Of a stretch of DNA of 29,001 bases, positions 13,669 to 20,249 are shown piece after piece; position 1 is the stretch's first letter; every line of letters begins with the position of its first letter. Origin of the DNA: a virus. Location of the stretch: the IMG/VR virus record IMGVR_UViG_3300032246_001518, positions 1 to 29,001 of that record. The stretch is one strand, 5' to 3'. The notes beneath the pieces are model-generated. The model did no database searches. It had not been told where the DNA came from and saw nothing but the letters and a program-made list of their open reading frames with translations. The translations under genes and the position numbers were made by a program.

Positions 13669-13674
13669 TATAAT
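13669..13674 (+). promoter_or_regulatory. -10 box TATAAT after tRNA cluster
   Basis: TATAAT directly followed by GATTTATGAGGAAAGG. It overlaps a nominal ATG at 13673, so that ATG cannot be the translation start. The -35 is weak. Confidence 0.55.
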
Positions 13675-13699
13675 GATTTATGAGGAAAGGTTTAACCAT

Positions 13700-14026
13700 A
13701 TGGATTATGATCCTTCTAATGAAGAGCATCAACAAATAATGAATTATTTGATTGAAGAAGGTGCAGCATTTTTAGACGGAGTAGATGAAGATGGTGAAGC
13801 CATATATAAGTTTGATATGGATGTTTTGGAAGAGATTATGCCAGAACTACATGCTGTTATGGAAGAAGATATAAATCAAGTTTTGGTTGATTTGTATCAA
13901 AAAGGTTTAATTGAAGTATCTTATGATGAAAATTTAAATGCCCTTATGGACATTTCAGAGCAAGGTAAAGTTGCTTTGATGGAAGCAGGGTTTGATTTTG
14001 ATGAAGAAGATGAATTCGAATTATAA
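13700..14026 (+). CDS. Hypothetical acidic protein, 108 aa
   Basis: Unrecognised. An ATG at 13673 in the same frame overlaps the -10 box; ATG 13700 follows GAGGAAAGG (13682-13690) and is chosen. The product is strongly acidic (MDYDPSNEEHQQI..., ending FDFDEEDEFEL) and mostly helical; the segment VLVDLYQKGLIEVSYDENLNALMDISEQGKVALMEAG has the look of a small winged-helix-like or helical domain, though I would not assign one. No cysteines, no membrane segment. It starts a run of co-directional genes with good ribosome sites. High acidity could indicate DNA mimicry or a scaffold-like role, but this is speculation. Confidence 0.7.
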   Translation: MDYDPSNEEHQQIMNYLIEEGAAFLDGVDEDGEAIYKFDMDVLEEIMPELHAVMEEDINQVLVDLYQKGLIEVSYDENLNALMDISEQGKVALMEAGFDFDEEDEFEL

Positions 14027-14046
14027 AACAAGGTGGTGATTTAAAT

Positions 14047-14283
14047 ATGGATAACAACCAACAAAGCAAAGAGGGTGGAGTACAGCAACCTGCTGTAGCA
14101 ACACCAGTTACAGAACAAGCAGGCCCACAAGCAAGCTTGGCTTCTGATTCAAGAACAGACCTAGGCGTTAATAACGCTGGTAATCTTAACATTGCAAGCC
14201 CTTTTACTGGGCGTGATGTTTCAATGACTACACCACAAAATGCTGGAGGAAATATTACTTCAACAGAGGCGGGGTCCAAGTAA
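14047..14283 (+). CDS. Hypothetical low-complexity protein, 78 aa
   Basis: A short, probably disordered protein rich in Gln, Asn, Gly, Ser, Thr and Ala with no hydrophobic core, preceded by a very strong ribosome site (AAGGTGGTGA). Its stop shares a base with the start of the next gene (TAATG), so the two are translationally coupled. Codon use (GCA, CCA, ACA) resembles that of the highly expressed secreted gene at 17891. Its composition suits a linker, scaffold or virion-associated peptide. No family recognised. Confidence 0.65.
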   Translation: MDNNQQSKEGGVQQPAVATPVTEQAGPQASLASDSRTDLGVNNAGNLNIASPFTGRDVSMTTPQNAGGNITSTEAGSK

Positions 14284-15011
14284 TGGAAACACAAACAAAT
14301 AATAATCTTTCTGAAAATTCTAAAGTTATTAAATTTATTGAAGAGGTAAAAGAAGCTTTTATTAAAGCAATTGGTACAAGTTCATCAATAGATCAAGAGC
14401 GAGACGAGAGATCAGTAGAGAATTACGTTAGAGGAAACACTAATACAAATGTTAATGCGGAACCTAGCGATTACACGATTGGAGGTAATTTAATGTCAAA
14501 TAATACAACAGAACCAGATCCACAGGGAGATATTGCTGTAACAAAGGTAATTGATCAAATGACACGTCCAGAGGGCGATGTATCAGTTTCAGATGCACCA
14601 AATAATCCAGCAATTGTTCCAGATCAAGCTACAATTCCAAGCTCTGCTACTTCAGCAGTTGCTCCAACATCTGAAGAGATGGCAGAGCCAGTTGAAAAAG
14701 CTGCAACATGTAAGGAATGTGGTCAAACACTTCCAGTTGCAAAGTTAGATGAAATTGCAAAAGTTGAAACATGTGCAGATTGCGGTAAGCCTGGAGATCA
14801 ATGCAATTGCGTTGATAAGGCAGTAGATGCAAAAGCATGTGCAGATTGCGGTAAGCCTATGAATCTATGTAACTGCATGGGTAAGGCAGTAGATGCAGAA
14901 GAATCTGCAAAGCATGAAGCAGAAGAAACTTCAGCAGAAGAAGCAAAAGAAGAAATGAAAAAATCAATTGGTTCGCCAATATGGCAGGGTTCATTCCTAC
15001 CAATTAACTAA
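14283..15011 (+). CDS. Hypothetical Cys-rich protein with C-terminal IWxGxFxP motif (242 aa)
   Basis: Disordered, Thr/Asn/Pro-rich N-terminal two thirds, then a zinc-ribbon-like zone: CKECGQ (about residue 140), followed by two tandem 22-residue units beginning CADCGKP and containing CNC and KAVDA. An acidic helix (EAEETSAEEAKEEMKKS) leads to the extreme C-terminus SPIWQGSFLPIN. That final motif also occurs in the proteins at 6027-6878 and 6858-7302. The pattern suggests an assembly factor or decorated structural protein with a docking peptide at its tail. It is coupled to the preceding gene and followed by a strong terminator. Function unknown. Confidence 0.65.
   Translation: METQTNNNLSENSKVIKFIEEVKEAFIKAIGTSSSIDQERDERSVENYVRGNTNTNVNAEPSDYTIGGNLMSNNTTEPDPQGDIAVTKVIDQMTRPEGDVSVSDAPNNPAIVPDQATIPSSATSAVAPTSEEMAEPVEKAATCKECGQTLPVAKLDEIAKVETCADCGKPGDQCNCVDKAVDAKACADCGKPMNLCNCMGKAVDAEESAKHEAEETSAEEAKEEMKKSIGSPIWQGSFLPIN
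14772..14903 (+). repeat. Two tandem 66-nt coding repeats
   Basis: Units 14772-14837 and 14838-14903 each encode 22 residues: CADCGKP-x3-CNC-x2-KAVDA-x2. The first 21 nt and the KAVDA codons are nearly identical, pointing to recent duplication of a metal-binding unit. Confidence 0.85.
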
Positions 15012-15031
15012 TCTATATATACGTATATATG

Positions 15032-15066
15032 TACACAAGGACGGTTTCCCCCGTCCTTGTGTATTT
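15032..15066 (+). terminator. Intrinsic terminator after Cys-rich gene
   Basis: Stem TACACAAGGACGG/CCGTCCTTGTGTA with loop TTTCCC, followed by TTT. A 16-bp AT palindrome centred on ACGT (15015-15030) lies just before it. Confidence 0.8.
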
Positions 15067-15078
15067 AGAAAGGAAATT

Positions 15079-15447
15079 ATGAGGGTATTAATTTTTGGCA
15101 GTAAAGACTGGAAAGATTATAATGATTTAATCAGACAATTAACAGTTTTAATTGATGATCGTAAACATTTTTATCCAGATGACAAAGAGTATGTTTTTGT
15201 TCATACGGGTTTAAAGGGTGCAGAAAACATGGTTACTGAGTATATTGGAAAGACTGAAAAATTTTTAAAACAAAAAGGATATAAAATCAAAGAAGAATTA
15301 ATTAGAGATAAAACATTGTTTTCTGATGTAAATTTAATTGAATCTTCGCCAGATTTTGCACTTGTTTTTGGTGATTCAGCAAGAAATAAGACTTGCATTA
15401 GTCTGCTTGAATCATATAGCATTCCACATAGATATGTTCAAGAATAA
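15079..15447 (+). CDS. SLOG-family (DUF2493-like) protein, 122 aa
   Basis: The N-terminal MRVLIFGSKDWKDYNDLIRQL matches the nucleotide-binding start of SLOG superfamily proteins (DUF2493/YspA-type, related to DprA and LOG lysine-decarboxylase-like folds), and VHTGLKGAENMVTEY sits where those proteins carry their Gly-rich HGGAxGAD-type loop. The last strand, DFALVFGDSARNKTCISLLES, also fits. SLOG proteins bind nucleotides or nucleotide-derived ligands; phage members have no established role. ATG 15079 follows AGAAAGGAAATT; the same frame is open upstream but crosses the terminator, so this start is firm. A consensus promoter for groES overlaps its downstream end. Confidence 0.72.
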   Translation: MRVLIFGSKDWKDYNDLIRQLTVLIDDRKHFYPDDKEYVFVHTGLKGAENMVTEYIGKTEKFLKQKGYKIKEELIRDKTLFSDVNLIESSPDFALVFGDSARNKTCISLLESYSIPHRYVQE

Positions 15448-15449
15448 GC

Positions 15450-15504
15450 TTGACAAATGTAATGCTGAACTGGTACAATTAAATACAACTACTAACAAAG
15501 GAAA
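15450..15504 (+). promoter_or_regulatory. groES promoter plus conserved leader
   Basis: TTGACA (15450-15455), 18-bp spacer ending TGG, -10 TACAAT (15474-15479), then 7 nt and the leader AACTACTAACAAAGGAAA (15487-15504). An identical leader at the same distance follows the promoter at 24595-24624. The leader contains the ribosome site. Confidence 0.85.
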
Positions 15505-15507
15505 AAA

Positions 15508-15810
15508 TTGACAAACATAGAGCCTTTAGGCGGACTAATTCTTGTTAAAAAAAATGAAAAAGAAGACACATCTACAGCATCTGGATTAATTCTAACTGCA
15601 GATTCAAGAGATTCAGAATTAAATCGAGGGGTAATTATTAAGGTTGGCCCAGGAGAACGTGATCAAAATGGAACAACACATAAGATTCCATTAAATGAAG
15701 GACAAATTGTTATCTATGCAGATTCACATGCTACAGAAGTTATAGATAAAGATAGAAATACATATGAATTTATTAACTGGAGAAATTTGTTTGGAGTAGA
15801 AAATGATTAA
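15508..15810 (+). CDS. groES: GroES/Cpn10 co-chaperonin (100 aa)
   Basis: Co-chaperonin that caps GroEL; phage versions such as T4 gp31 adapt the host chaperonin to fold the capsid protein. The product begins IEPLGGLILVKKNEKEDTSTASGLIL, in the place of the family's PL.DRVLVKRLE motif and mobile loop, and continues RGVIIKVGPGERDQNG, IPLNEGQIVIYADSHATEVI and a closing EFINWRNLFGV. Length is normal for the family. Translation starts at TTG 15508: the ribosome site and its 6-nt spacing equal those of the ATG-initiated gene at 24653 that has the same leader. No groEL is in the window, so the host chaperonin is presumably used. Confidence 0.88.
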   Translation: MTNIEPLGGLILVKKNEKEDTSTASGLILTADSRDSELNRGVIIKVGPGERDQNGTTHKIPLNEGQIVIYADSHATEVIDKDRNTYEFINWRNLFGVEND

Positions 15811-16027
15811 ATTAAATTATAAAGAAGCACATAATTTTGTTGAAAAAAATAAAAATCAAGGATTTTATTGGGACGGATGGACTTTAATTAAGTTCACCCC
15901 TCATAGCGGTGCATATACTGATGCAAAAGGTATTTACAAAAACAATAAATGGGGATACGCTAATCGTTATCAATTAAAGTCAGACGGTTTTTGGGAAATA
16001 AGCGACAAATATGCCAAGTTTATTTAA
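15803..16027 (+). CDS. Hypothetical protein, 74 aa
   Basis: Unrecognised, aromatic-rich small protein (GFYWDGWTLIKFTPHSGAYTDAKGIYKNNKWGYANRYQLKSDGFWEISDKY) likely forming a compact beta fold. ATG 15803 overlaps the end of groES by 8 nt and has GGAG 6 nt upstream, so it is translationally coupled. Its own end overlaps the WhiB gene start by 17 nt. Similar small aromatic proteins are common conserved hypotheticals in actinophages, but I cannot name a family. Confidence 0.75.
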   Translation: MIKLNYKEAHNFVEKNKNQGFYWDGWTLIKFTPHSGAYTDAKGIYKNNKWGYANRYQLKSDGFWEISDKYAKFI

Positions 16028-16349
16028 TCAAATAGGATTAGATGAAGAAGATGTAAAATGGTATCATCTTGCTGCATGTAAAGGGATGACTACAAACCCT
16101 AAATACGATTGGTTTTATGATTTATATGAAACAGACAAAATTGTATCACAACAAGTTGATCAAATTTGTCTTAGTTGTCCAGTTATAAAACAATGTTATG
16201 CAGAAGGTATTGCAGGAAAAGAAAAGGGAGTATGGGGTGGTATTTATATGGATCTTGGTAGGCCAGATAAACAACACAATTCACACAAAAGCCCTGAAAT
16301 TTGGAAAGAACTAAAAAAAATTCATGGCAAAAATAAAATACAGCGTTGA
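16011..16349 (+). CDS. whiB: WhiB-family Fe-S transcriptional regulator (112 aa)
   Basis: WhiB-like proteins bind a [4Fe-4S] cluster and control transcription through the primary sigma factor; they are confined to Actinobacteria and their phages. The four ligands are Cys23, Cys53, Cys56 and Cys62 (C...CxxC...C) and the G[VI]WGG turn is at 73-77 (GVWGGIYMD). The C-terminal tail is Lys-rich (KELKKIHGKNKIQR), in keeping with the basic DNA-contacting tail of the family. In mycobacteriophage TM4 a WhiB acts as a dominant-negative of host WhiB2 and causes septation block and superinfection exclusion. The gene overlaps both neighbours, so its level is tied to the groES operon. This is the best host marker in the window. 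Confidence 0.93.
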   Translation: MPSLFNQIGLDEEDVKWYHLAACKGMTTNPKYDWFYDLYETDKIVSQQVDQICLSCPVIKQCYAEGIAGKEKGVWGGIYMDLGRPDKQHNSHKSPEIWKELKKIHGKNKIQR

Positions 16350-16575
16350 AATGGCTAAGAAAGTTCGGGAAATAAAAGTTCCCGTAAAAAATCTAAAATT
16401 AAATATAATTGCTAGACCAAATTATCTTGCTTTAACGGTGTATGAAGAAAATGTTATGGAATACAATGAATCACAAAGAATGCAGTTAATGGAATATCTT
16501 TTAATGGTAAGAAGCTTAATACAGTCTTATGGTTCTCCATGTGAAATAGAAGGAGTTGCATCTAATGTCAAATGA
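16324..16575 (+). CDS. Hypothetical protein, 83 aa
   Basis: Unrecognised. The start at ATG 16324 overlaps the WhiB gene by 26 nt; another in-frame ATG at 16351 just past the WhiB stop lacks a ribosome site, so I keep the first. The protein has a basic N-terminus, a beta-rich middle (LKLNIIARPNYLALTVYEENVMEY) and an amphipathic helix (SQRMQLMEYLLMVRSLIQSYG). No metal motif or membrane segment. Part of an overlapping operon from groES to the Ntn hydrolase. Confidence 0.7.
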   Translation: MAKIKYSVEMAKKVREIKVPVKNLKLNIIARPNYLALTVYEENVMEYNESQRMQLMEYLLMVRSLIQSYGSPCEIEGVASNVK

Positions 16576-16768
16576 TGAAGGCACAATAACTTACGTATAT
16601 CTTCCAGATGATGGTATATACGGAATCATAGTAAGGCATGGTGTTTGGTCATCTTTAGTAGAGTACTATGATGGCGGATTTAAATATACAGTAGAAGTGC
16701 CTAACGACGAATTTATTGCTGTAGATGAAATAGGGGTAGGCTATTATGATGAAGAGGAAGATATTTAA
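16565..16768 (+). CDS. Hypothetical protein, 67 aa
   Basis: ATG 16565 is preferred to the in-frame TTG 16556 because GAAGGAG at 16549-16555 then has normal spacing. The product is small, acidic and beta-strand rich (TITYVYLPDDGIYGIIVRHGVWSSLVEYYDGGFKYTVEVPNDEFIAVDEIGVGYYDEEEDI). It overlaps the upstream gene by 11 nt and shares one base with the next start (TAATG). No family recognised. Confidence 0.7.
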   Translation: MSNDEGTITYVYLPDDGIYGIIVRHGVWSSLVEYYDGGFKYTVEVPNDEFIAVDEIGVGYYDEEEDI

Positions 16769-16998
16769 TGTTGTGTTTTTCATGCAATAAACAAAAAGAA
16801 CAATTACACCCGTTTAAATCAGAACTTATTTCTGGTATACAATTATTTATGTGTCAATCATGTATTGATTTAAAATACGAGCCAAGATGGGTTATTATTT
16901 TGGCAGGCAGGCAAAATGGACCAGAGTACGTTAAAGATTTTATAGTTAAAAATAGATATGTAGGTAACAAAATATTTGCGGAGGAATTAATTGCTTAA
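16768..16998 (+). CDS. Small double-CxxC protein, 76 aa
   Basis: Two CxxC knuckles (CFSCNK at residues 3-6 and CQSCID about 29-32) make a likely zinc-binding site, followed by YEPRWVIILAGRQNG...VKNRYVGNKIFAEELIA. I recall similar short proteins as conserved hypotheticals in actinophages but cannot name the family. It is coupled to both neighbours (shared base upstream, 8-nt overlap downstream with the thioredoxin gene). Location next to thioredoxin is compatible with a redox-sensitive zinc site; this is inference. Confidence 0.75.
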   Translation: MLCFSCNKQKEQLHPFKSELISGIQLFMCQSCIDLKYEPRWVIILAGRQNGPEYVKDFIVKNRYVGNKIFAEELIA

Positions 16999-17287
16999 AA
17001 TCACAGATAATGCTAAAGAATTTCAACAAGAAGATGAATGCGTAGTTTATTTTACTGGTGAATGGTGTAATCCATGCAAGCAATTAAAACCACATTATGG
17101 TAGGGTTTCAGTAATGGATCCAGATACTAACTACTACCTTGTTGATGTTGACAAGGTAGGTTCAAGTATAGTAGAATATTATGGTGTCAAAAGCATCCCG
17201 CAAATTTTTTTAATGCAAAAAGGAAAAATTATTGACACAATTGAGTCCAGAACATCCGAAGCTATTTTAGAAGAATTGGGTAAATAA
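16991..17287 (+). CDS. trxA: Thioredoxin (98 aa)
   Basis: Small dithiol oxidoreductase. The active site is WCNPC (Trp25, Cys26, Cys29), a close variant of WCGPC, and the cis-proline motif appears as KSIPQIFL. The rest follows the fold: VVYFTGEWC strand and helix, YYLVDVDKV, IVEYYGVKSIPQIFLMQKGKIIDTI. Initiation is at TTG 16991 with GGAGG (16981 region) upstream. Phage thioredoxins can serve as DNA polymerase processivity factors (T7 recruits the host one), supply electrons to ribonucleotide reductase, or keep cytoplasmic thiols reduced; this window does not tell which. Confidence 0.9.
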   Translation: MLKITDNAKEFQQEDECVVYFTGEWCNPCKQLKPHYGRVSVMDPDTNYYLVDVDKVGSSIVEYYGVKSIPQIFLMQKGKIIDTIESRTSEAILEELGK

Positions 17288-17288
17288 A

Positions 17289-17834
17289 ATGACAACAATT
17301 GTTGCTGTTGCTAAAAATGGTAATGTAATTATGGGAGCTGATTCACAAGTTACAGATCAATCAAGACCAAACCGACATGCTAAAATGGAAAAAATTACTA
17401 AGAACAATGGTTGGTTAATTGCTGGTAGTGGAGATGCTACGCCATGCGATATTTTGCAACACATTTTTATTCCACCAGTTCCAACTCTTAAAGAAAGAGA
17501 TAATCTTTATAAATTTATGATTACAAAATTTATTCCAGCAATGCGTGAATGTTTATCTGACAATGATTGGAAGCCTGACCAAAATGATAAAGAGTCTGGA
17601 TTTAATATGTTGTTTGCATTTGACGGAGAAGTATTTGACATAGGAAATGACTTTAGTGTAATGTTAAATAGTGATGGAATACATGGCGTTGGGAATGGTT
17701 CAGAGTATGCAATTGGCGCTCTTTATGCAGGAGCAAGTGTTGAAAAAGCTTTAGAAATTGCTTCAATTAACGACATTTATACTTCTGGTCCTTATCAAAT
17801 TGTAAAACAACAAAAAACAACTAAAACAAAATAA
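17289..17834 (+). CDS. HslV/20S-proteasome-like Ntn hydrolase (181 aa)
   Basis: The protein begins M-TTIVAVAKNGNVIMGADSQVT, the hallmark of threonine proteases of the HslV/proteasome beta family: removal of Met exposes Thr1 as nucleophile, Asp17 lies in GADSQ, and a Lys about 33 (in MEKI) completes the usual Thr-Asp-Lys centre. Later segments GWLIAGSGDATPCDIL and VGNGSEYAIGALYAGASVEKALEIASINDIYTSGP match the second half of the fold. There is no propeptide and no HslU/ATPase gene nearby. In a phage this could act as a stand-alone peptidase, mature the prohead, or degrade host proteins. It starts one base after the thioredoxin stop. Confidence 0.85.
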   Translation: MTTIVAVAKNGNVIMGADSQVTDQSRPNRHAKMEKITKNNGWLIAGSGDATPCDILQHIFIPPVPTLKERDNLYKFMITKFIPAMRECLSDNDWKPDQNDKESGFNMLFAFDGEVFDIGNDFSVMLNSDGIHGVGNGSEYAIGALYAGASVEKALEIASINDIYTSGPYQIVKQQKTTKTK

Positions 17835-17890
17835 AATTGGTTGCATAAGCAATCATTATCCTGTACAGGGATACAAACTATAGGAGAAAA

Positions 17891-18895
17891 ATGAACAAGT
17901 TCAAAAAGATCAGTGCAGTACTTGCTACAGTTGTAGCAGTAGGTGCACTTTCAACAATCTCCGCTTCAGCAGCAGTATCAACTGCTCTTACAGTGGGAGG
18001 ATCATCAGTATCAACAGGTACTGTTTCATCAAACCCTGCGGTACTTCCAGTACCAGCGGACAATTCAGTAGATTCAGCAGATGCACTTAAGATTGCACTT
18101 ACTGGTCTAGATACAGGTACAGTTGTTTCAGCAACTGCATCAAACGCAACAATTGTTCCAGCACTTGCAACAGTGTCAGCACCAGTTACTGCATCAGCGG
18201 GATCTGCGTCACTTTCAATTAGCACAGGCACAGGAACAACAGCAGACTTTTACGTCTACACAAAGACAACAACTGTTGGTACGGTTGTAGTTACAGTTGG
18301 TGGAAACACAACAACATACTATGTTAAGGGTTCAGCAGGACCTGCATACAACCTTTCAGTTGTAGGCGGAGATTCAGCATCAATCTCAACAGTATCAAAG
18401 GTATATGCAAAGACAACAGATATCTTTGGTAATCCAGTTGTTACAACAACTCCAACAGTTTCAGCAATTAACGCAACAGTTGGTTCTGTATCAGTTTCTG
18501 ATACAGCAACAGGTACATTTGTGTTTGACTTTATAGCACCAGCATTAACTGGTACAGCAGCACTTTCTGTAAACATTACAGCAACAGATGTTGCAACACT
18601 TGCACCAGCGGTTAAGACTGTTACAAAGTTTGCGTCAATCACAAACCCTGCAGATACACTTGCATCACTTAATGCACAGCTTGCAGCAGCAAGGGCAGAA
18701 CTTGCAGCAGAAAAGACTGGACGTGCAGCAGACAAAGCAGCAGCAGATTCAGCAGCAGCAAAGGCAGCAACAGATGCAGCAGCATCAAAAGCAGCAGCAG
18801 ATCTTGCATCAGCAGCTTACAAGGCAGAATACAATGCTCTTGCTAAGAAGTGGAATGCTAAGAATCCAAAGGCTAAGGTTGCACTAAAGAAGTAA
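17891..18895 (+). CDS. Secreted Ala/Thr-rich surface-type protein (334 aa)
   Basis: A clear Sec signal peptide (MNKFKKISAVLATVVAVGALSTISASA, cleavage after residue 27-28) is followed by about 220 residues of Ser/Thr/Val-rich beta-sandwich-like sequence resembling Ig-like or adhesin repeats, then an Ala-rich coiled coil (LNAQLAAARAELAAEKTGRAADKAAADSAAA...) and a basic end (KKWNAKNPKAKVALKK). GC content and codon bias (GCA, CTT, AAG) differ strongly from neighbours, giving long meaningless frames on both strands. Start ATG 17891 has AGGAG. Phage proteins with cleavable signals are unusual; it may coat the host surface or be a virion component exported during lysis. A strong terminator follows. 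Confidence 0.8.
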   Translation: MNKFKKISAVLATVVAVGALSTISASAAVSTALTVGGSSVSTGTVSSNPAVLPVPADNSVDSADALKIALTGLDTGTVVSATASNATIVPALATVSAPVTASAGSASLSISTGTGTTADFYVYTKTTTVGTVVVTVGGNTTTYYVKGSAGPAYNLSVVGGDSASISTVSKVYAKTTDIFGNPVVTTTPTVSAINATVGSVSVSDTATGTFVFDFIAPALTGTAALSVNITATDVATLAPAVKTVTKFASITNPADTLASLNAQLAAARAELAAEKTGRAADKAAADSAAAKAATDAAASKAAADLASAAYKAEYNALAKKWNAKNPKAKVALKK

Positions 18896-18905
18896 ATTAA
18901 AACAT

Positions 18906-18935
18906 AAAGGGCGGGAATAATATTCCCGCCCTTTT
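18906..18935 (+). terminator. Intrinsic terminator after secreted Ala-rich gene
   Basis: 10-bp GC-rich stem GGGCGGGAAT/ATTCCCGCCC with AAT loop, flanked by AAA and TTTT, so usable in both directions. The T-run leads straight into the next promoter. Confidence 0.92.
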
Positions 18936-18936
18936 G

Positions 18937-18945
18937 TGGTATAAT
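18937..18945 (+). promoter_or_regulatory. Extended -10 promoter TGG-TATAAT for lysin operon
   Basis: TGGTATAAT begins 2 nt after the terminator T-run and lies 31 nt before ATG 18976. The terminator arm occupies the -35 region, so recognition would rely on the TGn element. Confidence 0.75.
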
Positions 18946-18975
18946 AAATTAATAATCTTGGGAAAGAAGGATAAG

Positions 18976-19584
18976 ATGGCAATAAAAGGAAGTTTAGAGG
19001 CAATCATTGAGGTTGCAAAGAAAGAAATTGGAACTATTGAGGGTCCAAAAGATAACGAAACAAAGTATGGTAAATGGACAGGTGCAAACTTTCAACCTTG
19101 GTGCCAATCATTTGTATCTTGGTGTGCATTTACTGCAGGAGTAACAAAGTTTACAAAGTCTGCATCAACAATAGAAGCATCAGATCAATTTAAAAAAGAA
19201 AACCGTTGGTCAGATGCTCGTAATGATGATCCAACTCCAGGAGACTGGATTTATTTTGATTTTCCAGATGATGGCGTAAATCGTATTTCACATGTTGGTC
19301 TTTGTATTAAGAACAATGGGGATGGAACAATTCAAGTTATTGAAGGAAACACATCTGGAACTGCTAAGGGAGATCAAAGAAATGGCGGAATGTGCGTAGA
19401 AAAAACTCGTGCATATGTAAAAAACAACAAGCCTAAGTTAATGAATGCTATTGTTGGTTGGGGAAGACCAGTGTATGCTGGAGAAGAAAATGCTCCACTT
19501 CTAAATAAATTAGCAACAGTCTCAGCAGAAAAAGTTGTAGCAAAAACACCAGCAACAAAACTTACAGAAAAGAAAACTAAATAA
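18976..19584 (+). CDS. CHAP-domain peptidoglycan hydrolase, probable endolysin (202 aa)
   Basis: CHAP enzymes are amidases or endopeptidases that cleave peptidoglycan. The catalytic Cys43 lies in PWCQSFVSWC, His106 in ISHVGLCI and the third residue in VIEGNT (Glu123/Asn125); GDWIYFDF precedes the His as in typical CHAP domains. The N-terminal EAIIEVAKKEIGTIEGPKDNETKYG also fits. ATG 18976 follows AGAAGG. There is no signal peptide, so a holin would release it. The C-terminal 45 residues are a Lys/Thr/Ala-rich tail, not a recognisable wall-binding repeat. It overlaps the nuclease gene by one base. A virion-associated hydrolase is an alternative. Confidence 0.88.
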   Translation: MAIKGSLEAIIEVAKKEIGTIEGPKDNETKYGKWTGANFQPWCQSFVSWCAFTAGVTKFTKSASTIEASDQFKKENRWSDARNDDPTPGDWIYFDFPDDGVNRISHVGLCIKNNGDGTIQVIEGNTSGTAKGDQRNGGMCVEKTRAYVKNNKPKLMNAIVGWGRPVYAGEENAPLLNKLATVSAEKVVAKTPATKLTEKKTK

Positions 19585-19991
19585 TGTTTGAATATTATGT
19601 TAAAAAAGTTACCAAAATTGTAGATGGTGACACAATTGATGTAGATATTGATTTAGGATTTGACATATCGTTTAGTTCAAGAGTAAGACTTGCTGGCATA
19701 GATACTCCAGAATCTAGAACTTCTGACAAAATGGAAAAGGCTTTAGGTCTTGAGGCTAAGGCATATCTTAAACATGAAATAGAAGCAGCTAAATCTGTTG
19801 TAATAAAGACAGAAAAAATGGACTCATCTGAAAAGTATGGTCGTATTTTAGGCTGGGTATTTCTTGATGGAGCAACTGTATCTTTAAATGAAAAGATGAT
19901 TGCAGATGGATACGCTTGGGGTTATATGGGAGAAACAAAAATTAAAGATTTTGAAGCTTTAGCAAAAGCAAGAAAGAAAAGTGGTAAATAA
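19584..19991 (+). CDS. Staphylococcal-nuclease-like (SNase) protein (135 aa)
   Basis: The family cuts DNA and RNA with Ca2+. Catalytic residues are all present: Arg35 in SSRVRLAGIDTPES, Glu43 in the same segment and Arg87 in EKYGRILGWVF; the metal-binding Asp residues lie in VDGDTIDVDIDLG. Length is that of a single domain, without signal peptide. The start overlaps the lysin stop (TAATG). In a lytic phage it could degrade host nucleic acid late in infection or process concatemers; the coupling to the lysin gene suggests late expression. Family assignment is firm, role is inferred. Confidence 0.92.
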   Translation: MFEYYVKKVTKIVDGDTIDVDIDLGFDISFSSRVRLAGIDTPESRTSDKMEKALGLEAKAYLKHEIEAAKSVVIKTEKMDSSEKYGRILGWVFLDGATVSLNEKMIADGYAWGYMGETKIKDFEALAKARKKSGK

Positions 19992-19993
19992 AA

Positions 19994-20215
19994 ATGTCAT
20001 CAGTGCCTCTATCGTTAGTTCAACTTGAAGAAATTGTAGAAATAGTTTCAAGAGATTTATTAGAAAGTTGGGCAATCAATGATCGTTTTGCAGAAGATGA
20101 AATTGAAAAAGCTACAAACAATGCAGTAGAAGATACTGTTCTTGTTATAAATAATTTTATGTCTTTATTTAATGAAATTGCTTTAACAACTGCACAAGAA
20201 TCTAAAATTATTTAA
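19994..20215 (+). CDS. Hypothetical helical protein, 73 aa
   Basis: Two or three acidic amphipathic helices (LSLVQLEEIVEIVSRDLLESW, EDEIEKATNNAVEDTVLVINNFMSLFNEIALT). No cysteines, no signal peptide. It begins 2 nt after the nuclease stop, in the same operon, and is followed by a separate promoter. No family recognised. Confidence 0.68.
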   Translation: MSSVPLSLVQLEEIVEIVSRDLLESWAINDRFAEDEIEKATNNAVEDTVLVINNFMSLFNEIALTTAQESKII

Positions 20216-20231
20216 ATTAATATAAATACAA

Positions 20232-20240
20232 TGGTATAAT
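20232..20240 (+). promoter_or_regulatory. Extended -10 promoter close to start codon
   Basis: TGGTATAAT ends 10 nt before ATG 20250. The transcript would start about 3 nt before the ATG, and no Shine-Dalgarno is present, so the mRNA is essentially leaderless. Confidence 0.75.
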
Positions 20241-20249
20241 TAATTTACC

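Noticed and set aside
13944-14294. Minus-strand 116-aa frame
   Set aside because: Antisense to two plus-strand genes with strong ribosome sites and coupling; no promoter or ribosome site on the minus strand.
17878-18735. Long open frames antisense to the secreted Ala-rich gene (117 and 138 aa) and a Gln-rich +frame at 18588-18887
   Set aside because: They are by-products of the repetitive GCA/ACA codon pattern of the real gene, which has a signal peptide, ribosome site and coherent domains.
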